This document shows, piece by piece, positions 6,417 to 8,974 of a stretch of DNA of 8,974 nucleotides. The translations under genes were made by a program, and so were the position numbers. The notes under the pieces were generated by a model that saw only the letters and a program-made list of their open reading frames with translations, searched no databases and was not told where the DNA came from. Each line of letters opens with the position of its first letter. Position 1 is the stretch's first letter. The stretch covers positions 1 through 8,974 of the forward strand of contig JAAUQA010000102.1 in assembly GCA_012032855.1 (NCBI GenBank), read 5' to 3'. This stretch comes from Candidatus Competibacteraceae bacterium. Its GTDB lineage: Bacteria; Pseudomonadota; Gammaproteobacteria; Competibacterales; Competibacteraceae.

Positions 6417-7958
6417 ATGGATGCCTCGGTCAACCGTTTTATCTATCTGCTAAAACGCAGCGGCGTGCGTATCTCGCCGTCGGAATCCATCGACGCCATG
6501 CAGGCACTCGGGTATATCACCTTCGATAACCGAGAGGCGATGCGCACGGTGTTGCGCAGCACACTCGTCAAAGATATCCACGATATTCCGGTATTCGAAG
6601 AATTGTTCGAAGTGTTCTTTAGTTGGCCGACAGCCGATAGACGCGAGGGCCACGGTCACGGCCATGACCATCATCATCATGACGATGAGACCAAAGAACC
6701 GGAGCGGATGGTGTTCGAGCCGGAAGATCGCGGCATTACCGATCCCGACGGCCAGCATCCGCATGGCCAGCCGGTGGATATTCGCGACTATTTCGATCCC
6801 GACAAGATGGTGACGCGTTTCAATCCGCATCAGGATCCGAATCGGCTGAGTCTTTCGGCATTGAGTCAGAATCTGGTCCTGAATCGTAGTAAGGGATTGC
6901 TGGAGCGGGTGATGAAACGGACCACCCACCAGATGAATGTGCGGCGGGTCAAAAATCTGGCTCAAGCCGGTGAATTGAACTACAGCGAAGGCCTGGAACA
7001 GCTTGATAGCGATCTGTTCGTCAATGCAGCGGAAGAATTGCTGGATGATTTGCAAAACATGGACGTGGACGAGAATCTGGTCAACCAATTGGCCAGCCAG
7101 ATTGACGGTATCATTGCCAATCTGCCCGAATTGCTGAAGCGTTATATCGAACGCGAAATGGCATTGCAGCGCGAACAGCAAACTCCGCCTGAAGCGGTTG
7201 ACTTCGGCTTACGATTATCATTTCAGCGAGCGCGAGCGTCGGGAGATGGAAGAAATCGTGCGCCGGCTAGGCCGACACATGCGCGGGGCACGGTCTTATC
7301 GCCGCTATGTTAGTAACCGGGGGCGTATCAGCATCGCCCATACCCTGCGCAAGAACATGGTTTACGAAGGGATTCCTTTCGATCCGGTGTTGACCAGCCG
7401 TCGCGACGAAAAGCCGCGCTTGGTCGTCATCTGCGACGTCAGTTTATCGGTGCGCAACACCGCCCGCTTCATGCTGCATCTGCTCTATAGCCTGCAATCT
7501 TTGTTCGAACAAGTGCGCAGCTTTGCGTTCGTCAGCGATCTAGTTGATGTCAGCCAATACTTCGAGCAGCTCGGTCTGGCGGAAGCCATTGGTACTGTGT
7601 TCAGCGGCGAATTGTTGGATGTCGACGCCAACAGTAATTATGGTCGGGCCTTGGAGATTTTCTGTCAGCGCCATTTGGCTGTCGTCACCCCACAAACCAC
7701 GGTAATCATCTTGGGCGATGGCCGGGGTAACCGCAATCCGCCTAACGCTGCCGCGTTGGAAGCGATTCGTCTGCGCACCAAGCAATTGATTTGGTTGTCA
7801 CCCGAGCCGCGCGGCAGTTGGGGGCCTCGGCAGTTCGGACATGCCGTTGTACGAACCGATCTGTCATCGTGCCGAGGTGGTCCGCAATCTCAAGCAAACT
7901 GGGCCGGGTCACTGAAGATCTGATCCGGCGTTCAATGGCGACCACCGGCCATGCCTGA
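6417..7958 (+). CDS. VWA-domain (CoxE-like) protein with His-rich loop, partner of MoxR (three frame breaks)
   Basis: The N-terminal part begins MDASVNRFIYLLKRSGVRIS, is largely helical and carries seven histidines at 79-88 (HGHGHDHHHH) in an acidic linker. The part from SAYDYHFSERERREMEEIV onward ends in a VWA domain with a MIDAS motif DVSLS (bases 7435-7449), FAFVSDLVDV, and ILGDGRGNRNPPN followed by LIWLSPEPRGSW, as in CoxE-like VWA proteins that pair with MoxR ATPases. Three frame breaks interrupt it: an extra T at 7203-7204, an extra G in the G run near 7820-7824, and an extra A near 7889-7891. Correcting them gives one protein of about 513 residues ending in LGRVTEDLIRRSMATTGHA at 7958. 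The start at 6417 lies 8 bases after the MoxR stop and lacks a good RBS, suggesting coupled translation. Uncorrected, it would be two or three unlinked pieces without function. Family confident; sequencing error preferred over decay. Confidence 0.85.
7203..7204 (+). other. Frame break 1 in VWA gene
   Basis: GACTTCGGCTTAC leaves the first frame after EAVD and resumes one base over as SAYDYHFSERERR. Removing one T of the TT pair gives a continuous EAVDSAYDYHFSE. The first frame then runs on only into Arg/Ala-rich non-homologous sequence. Confidence 0.65.
7820..7824 (+). other. Frame break 2 in VWA gene
   Basis: TTGGGGGCCTCGGC has five G where four give the continuous W-G-L-G-S-S-D-M-P-L-Y-E-P-I-C-H-R-A-E reading. 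The continuation looks like the normal C-terminal part of the VWA family, while the uncorrected frame gives unrelated sequence to a TGA at 7921-7923. Confidence 0.6.
7889..7891 (+). other. Frame break 3 in VWA gene
   Basis: CTCAAGCAAACTGGGCCGGG shifts after N-L-K-Q. With two A instead of three, the reading continues as L-G-R-V-T-E-D-L-I-R-R-S-M-A-T-T-G-H-A and stops at 7956-7958, just before the methyltransferase gene. Confidence 0.6.
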
Positions 7959-7977
7959 GCGGACGGGGCAATAAATC

Positions 7978-8800
7978 ATGATGCTGAGTCGTGAACGTCA
8001 CACGCTGTTGCTGGAGTCGCTGACTCGCCGCAGTCCACCTGTGGCAGCCAGCGAGCATTTCACTCTATACCGTTTGGCACCCCCGACAGGTGACGATGAA
8101 TGGGTCATCGTGCACGATTTCGGACCCGAGCAGATCAATAACAATCTCGGTCATTTCGTCGCCGAAGAACTCATGCCGTTGTTGGCGGAACGAACCCTGG
8201 ATACCGATCAACGCCCTGGCTACAGCGAACAGCAGATTTTCGAACGCAGCGTCGGCGACATCGTCCGCTCGATGGATGGCGATGCCCGCCAAGCTTGGCA
8301 CCGCTTCTACGACAATACGCTACTAGGGCTAAATGAAGCCTTGGCGGATAACGCAGTCGATAGCGAGAAGGCGGATTTCATCCGTAATTTCGGGGCGATC
8401 TATGCGCGGGTTATGCAGTTGATGAAAGCATTACCGAACGCACCGATGCAGCCGTTCAACGTGCTGGATGTAGCCACCTGCTTCGGTTTTTTTCCGCTAC
8501 TCATGGCGCTGCAGCGGGACCACGCACTGGAAAATCTGACTGACATCGTCGGCTGGGATCTAAATCCGGCGCTGGTCGATCTGGCCAATGACGTTGCTCG
8601 ACAAAGGCGCTGCACCAAAGTTCGTTTCGAGCTTGCCGACATTCTGGCGGATAACTTACCGGAACGATCCTTTGACGTGGTTTGCGCAATTCATTTGCTG
8701 GAGCATCTGGAACCCGAGCAGACCGCTATCGCGCTCGCCAATCTTTGGAAACTGACCGGACAGCGGCTGATTATCTCCGTACCGCTGGAGGATACCCCCG
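7978..8800 (+). CDS. Class I SAM-dependent methyltransferase, C-terminus lost at join
   Basis: The reading begins MMLSRERHTLLLESLTRR 19 bases after the VWA stop, with only a weak GGGG-type RBS at about 7963-7968. The first 155 or so residues are an N-terminal domain of unknown function containing HDFGPEQINNNLGHFVAEEL. A Rossmann-fold methyltransferase domain follows: motif I VLDVATCFGFFPLL, the acidic-loop strand VGWDLNPALVDLAND, RFELADIL, and motif IV-like FDVVCAIHLLEHLEPEQ with strand LIISVPLED. After VPLED, at about 8785-8800, the frame becomes an Arg/Cys-rich run with no family character and G+C jumps to about 69 %, so the natural C-terminus is missing. The frame itself remains open to the window end. 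Substrate unknown: a protein or cofactor of the dehydrogenase system is a guess from position only. No frame breaks appear before the join. Confidence 0.8.
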
Positions 8801-8974
8801 ATGATTTCCCTTTTCACGCGCAAGCGCGCTTCGACGCTCGCCCTCGCGATTTCGCTCGCAGCCGGCTCCGCGGTCGTTGCTGTTGCCGTCCTCCCCGCAG
8901 AAGCGAGCGCACAACGCGTGCGCGAACGCGAACGCGAGCGGGCGCGCGAAGCTCCGCAGCAGGCGGAATCGGCG
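8801..8974 (+). CDS. N-terminus of a secreted charge-rich protein (partial)
   Basis: The ATG at 8801 starts MISLFTRKRASTLALAISLA followed by AGSAVVAVAVLPAEASAQRV. This is a typical Sec signal peptide: a basic n-region, a hydrophobic core of about 20 residues and a cleavage site near AEASA-Q. A highly charged stretch, REREREREAREAP-like with many Arg-Glu pairs, follows to the edge. GGAGG at 8787-8791 is a plausible RBS 9 bases upstream. Codon use is strongly G/C-ending, and the signal-peptide style resembles alphaproteobacterial (Sphingomonad-like) exported proteins; that taxonomic note is an impression only. Only 58 codons are present, so the family cannot be named. It overlaps the tail of the methyltransferase frame in another phase and probably belongs to different DNA joined near 8785-8800. 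Confidence 0.6.
   Translation, partial: MISLFTRKRASTLALAISLAAGSAVVAVAVLPAEASAQRVRERERERAREAPQQAESA

Noticed and set aside
6450..7181. Open frame of 243 codons on the minus strand, opposite the VWA gene
   Set aside because: It is the antisense shadow of a clearly conserved coding region, has no RBS or recognisable family, and is rich in Ile/His/Gln as expected from reversed codons of this gene.

Overview
The window looks like a piece of a proteobacterial chromosome, probably gammaproteobacterial. The basis is a YbbA/YbbP-type ABC transporter pair, ordinary Shine-Dalgarno starts and a moderate G+C content; the assignment is an inference. Both ends look foreign to the middle: about the first 230 bases and the last 174 bases are each near 69-70 % G+C by hand count, and each carries a gene fragment that ends or begins abruptly. 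They are best read as chimeric joins or recent rearrangements.

Layout. (1) Bases 1 to about 228 hold a minus-strand internal fragment of a hydantoinase/oxoprolinase (HyuA) gene. A short plus-strand open tail that may be the end of another gene follows to 301. (2) Bases 321-3504 on the minus strand hold a two-gene ABC transporter operon: a LolD/YbbA-like ATPase followed by an overlapping YbbP-like FtsX-family permease. (3) Bases 3505-3884 are a divergent, comparatively AT-rich control region with a perfect 18-bp palindrome and a direct repeat. (4) Bases 3885 to about 8800 on the plus strand hold a four-gene cluster: an Mno/Mdo-type nicotinoprotein methanol dehydrogenase (group III metal-dependent alcohol dehydrogenase), a MoxR-family AAA+ ATPase with a very histidine-rich tail, a von Willebrand factor A (VWA) protein with a second histidine-rich stretch, and a class I SAM-dependent methyltransferase cut off near the right join. 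(5) From 8801 to the end is the N-terminus of a secreted, charge-rich protein.

The most interesting part is the dehydrogenase cluster. MoxR ATPases paired with VWA proteins are known maturation or activation machines for metalloenzymes and other complexes (MxaR/MxaC for PQQ methanol dehydrogenase, NorQ/NorD, CbbQ/CbbO). Here such a pair follows a metal-dependent, non-PQQ methanol dehydrogenase, and both partners carry His-rich segments of the kind found in metallochaperones. I infer a dedicated metal-loading or activation system for the dehydrogenase, with the methyltransferase as an unexplained extra member.

The ATPase and VWA genes contain four reading-frame breaks. All can be explained by one-base length changes in short homopolymer runs (the break in the ATPase needs two). 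The encoded proteins are otherwise well conserved across the breaks, so sequencing error is more likely than true gene decay. I annotate both as single reconstructed genes.
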